Shown: positions 6,986 to 7,638 of the stretch, piece after piece
How the letters are laid out: every line of letters starts with the position of its first letter
How positions within the stretch are numbered: position 1 is the stretch's first letter
DNA from: Flavobacteriales bacterium
Lineage (GTDB): Bacteria; Bacteroidota; Bacteroidia; Flavobacteriales_D; Crocinitomicaceae
Direction: 5' to 3'
NCBI GenBank assembly: GCA_947462695.1
Contig: CANHQC010000088.1
Span: 1-7,638, forward strand
Length of the DNA stretch: 7,638 nucleotides
Made by a program: the position numbers and the translations under genes
Notes under the pieces: generated by a model
The model's database searches: none
Told to the model about the DNA's origin: nothing
What the model saw: only the letters and a program-made list of their open reading frames with translations

Positions 6986-7638
6986 ATGAAACAATTTGAA
7001 AAGTATTCGACAATACAATTAATGGAAAGTCGTAAAACACCCAAACGCCTGTCAAAATTGATTCTCGTTTTTGGTGCGCTTCTCCTCATCATTTCACTTT
7101 TACCATGGACACAAACCATTAAGTCTAGAGGTAACGTAACCGCATTTGCGCAGGAGAAGAGACCACAAACGATTCAAACCATAATTGGTGGACGAATCGA
7201 GAAATGGTACGTTAAAGAAGGTGATTTTGTAAAAAAAGGCGATACGCTTGTATTCTTATCAGAGACGAAATCTGAGTACATGGATCCGAAACTCATTCAA
7301 CGAACGGAATCGCAAATCAAATCAAAAGAAAGCAGTGCAAGCTCCTACATGAACAAAGTCAGTTCACTCGACCAACAAATTGATGCATTGATTGATAACC
7401 GTTTAATCAAGTTGCAACAAGCTCGAAACAAGGTGAACCAAGTGAAGTTCAAAGTCACTTCGGATAGTATGAATTACAAGGCAAATTCAAAACAACTTGA
7501 TATTGCTGTCAAACAATATGAACGATTCGAAGAACTTACCAAACAAGGATTGAAATCCCAAACTGAGTTGGAAAATCGGCGACTCAAAGTTCAAGAAATG
7601 GAAGCAAAAGTGGTAGCACTTGAAAATTCACTTCTCTC
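6986..7638 (+). CDS. HlyD-family membrane-fusion (periplasmic adaptor) protein, 3' end missing
   Basis: An ATG six bases after the ABC stop opens a frame with no stop to the window end (217 codons). Residues 1-24 are basic and cytoplasmic, one membrane helix follows (about 25-41, ending near LLPW), then RGNVTA and the lipoyl-like half-motif GGRIEKWYVKEGDFVKKGD (68-86), typical of HlyD/MFP adaptors. From about residue 103 the sequence is charged and heptad-like with many Gln, Lys and Glu, the first arm of the alpha-helical hairpin that reaches toward a TolC-type channel. The segment ELTKQGLKSQTELENRR (about 184-200) resembles the hairpin tip seen in HlyD proteins, after which the second arm begins. 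The second lipoyl half and beta-barrel domain lie beyond the window. Its job would be to couple the inner-membrane ABC protein to an outer-membrane channel across the periplasm. There is no clear Shine-Dalgarno, only AGAAA just upstream. Confidence 0.88.
   Translation, partial: MKQFEKYSTIQLMESRKTPKRLSKLILVFGALLLIISLLPWTQTIKSRGNVTAFAQEKRPQTIQTIIGGRIEKWYVKEGDFVKKGDTLVFLSETKSEYMDPKLIQRTESQIKSKESSASSYMNKVSSLDQQIDALIDNRLIKLQQARNKVNQVKFKVTSDSMNYKANSKQLDIAVKQYERFEELTKQGLKSQTELENRRLKVQEMEAKVVALENSLL

Overview
The window looks like chromosomal DNA from a member of the Bacteroidota, most likely a flavobacterium-type organism. The evidence is AT-rich coding sequence, start codons without clear Shine-Dalgarno sequences, a DUF4293-type membrane protein ending in the family's DxxLVxSxxRxR-like tail, an M1 peptidase that runs into an outer-membrane barrel, and a match to the Bacteroidota -7 promoter element (TAnnTTTG). 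I cannot name the genus from sequence alone. No rRNA, tRNA, CRISPR array, insertion sequence or long repeat was seen.

Layout. (1) Positions 1-1877, plus strand: the C-terminal 624 residues of an M1-family metallopeptidase. The window edge falls inside the HExxH zinc motif, and the rest of the protein is a beta-sandwich followed by a long beta-barrel-like domain. (2) Positions 1877-2221, plus strand: a small DUF1801 protein whose ATG shares one base with the peptidase stop codon. (3) Positions 4547-2218, minus strand: a two-gene unit, DUF4293 membrane protein then an Uup-type ABC-F ATPase. It converges on the DUF1801 gene, and both stop codons lie in the same palindromic TTAA. (4) Positions 4548-4715: the only real intergenic region, divergent, with a -7-like promoter box, a terminator-like hairpin and a near-perfect inverted repeat that is a good candidate operator. 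(5) Positions 4716 to the window end, plus strand: a compact operon of a TetR-family regulator, an ABC exporter-like protein and a HlyD-family membrane-fusion protein cut by the window end.

The last operon is the most interesting part. Its gene order (regulator, inner-membrane ABC protein, periplasmic adaptor) is that of a tripartite type I secretion or efflux system, and a TolC-like outer-membrane gene would be expected just outside the window. However, the ABC protein has lost essentially every ATP-handling motif of its nucleotide-binding domain (Walker A Lys, Walker B Asp and catalytic Glu, LSGGQ signature, switch His) while the reading frame, the fold-level landmarks and the transmembrane domain are intact. 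This suggests either a pseudo-ATPase that needs a second, active ABC partner, or an exporter-derived platform with another way of working. The TetR protein, encoded first in the same transcript and next to a palindrome, probably represses its own operon and would respond to an unknown signal.
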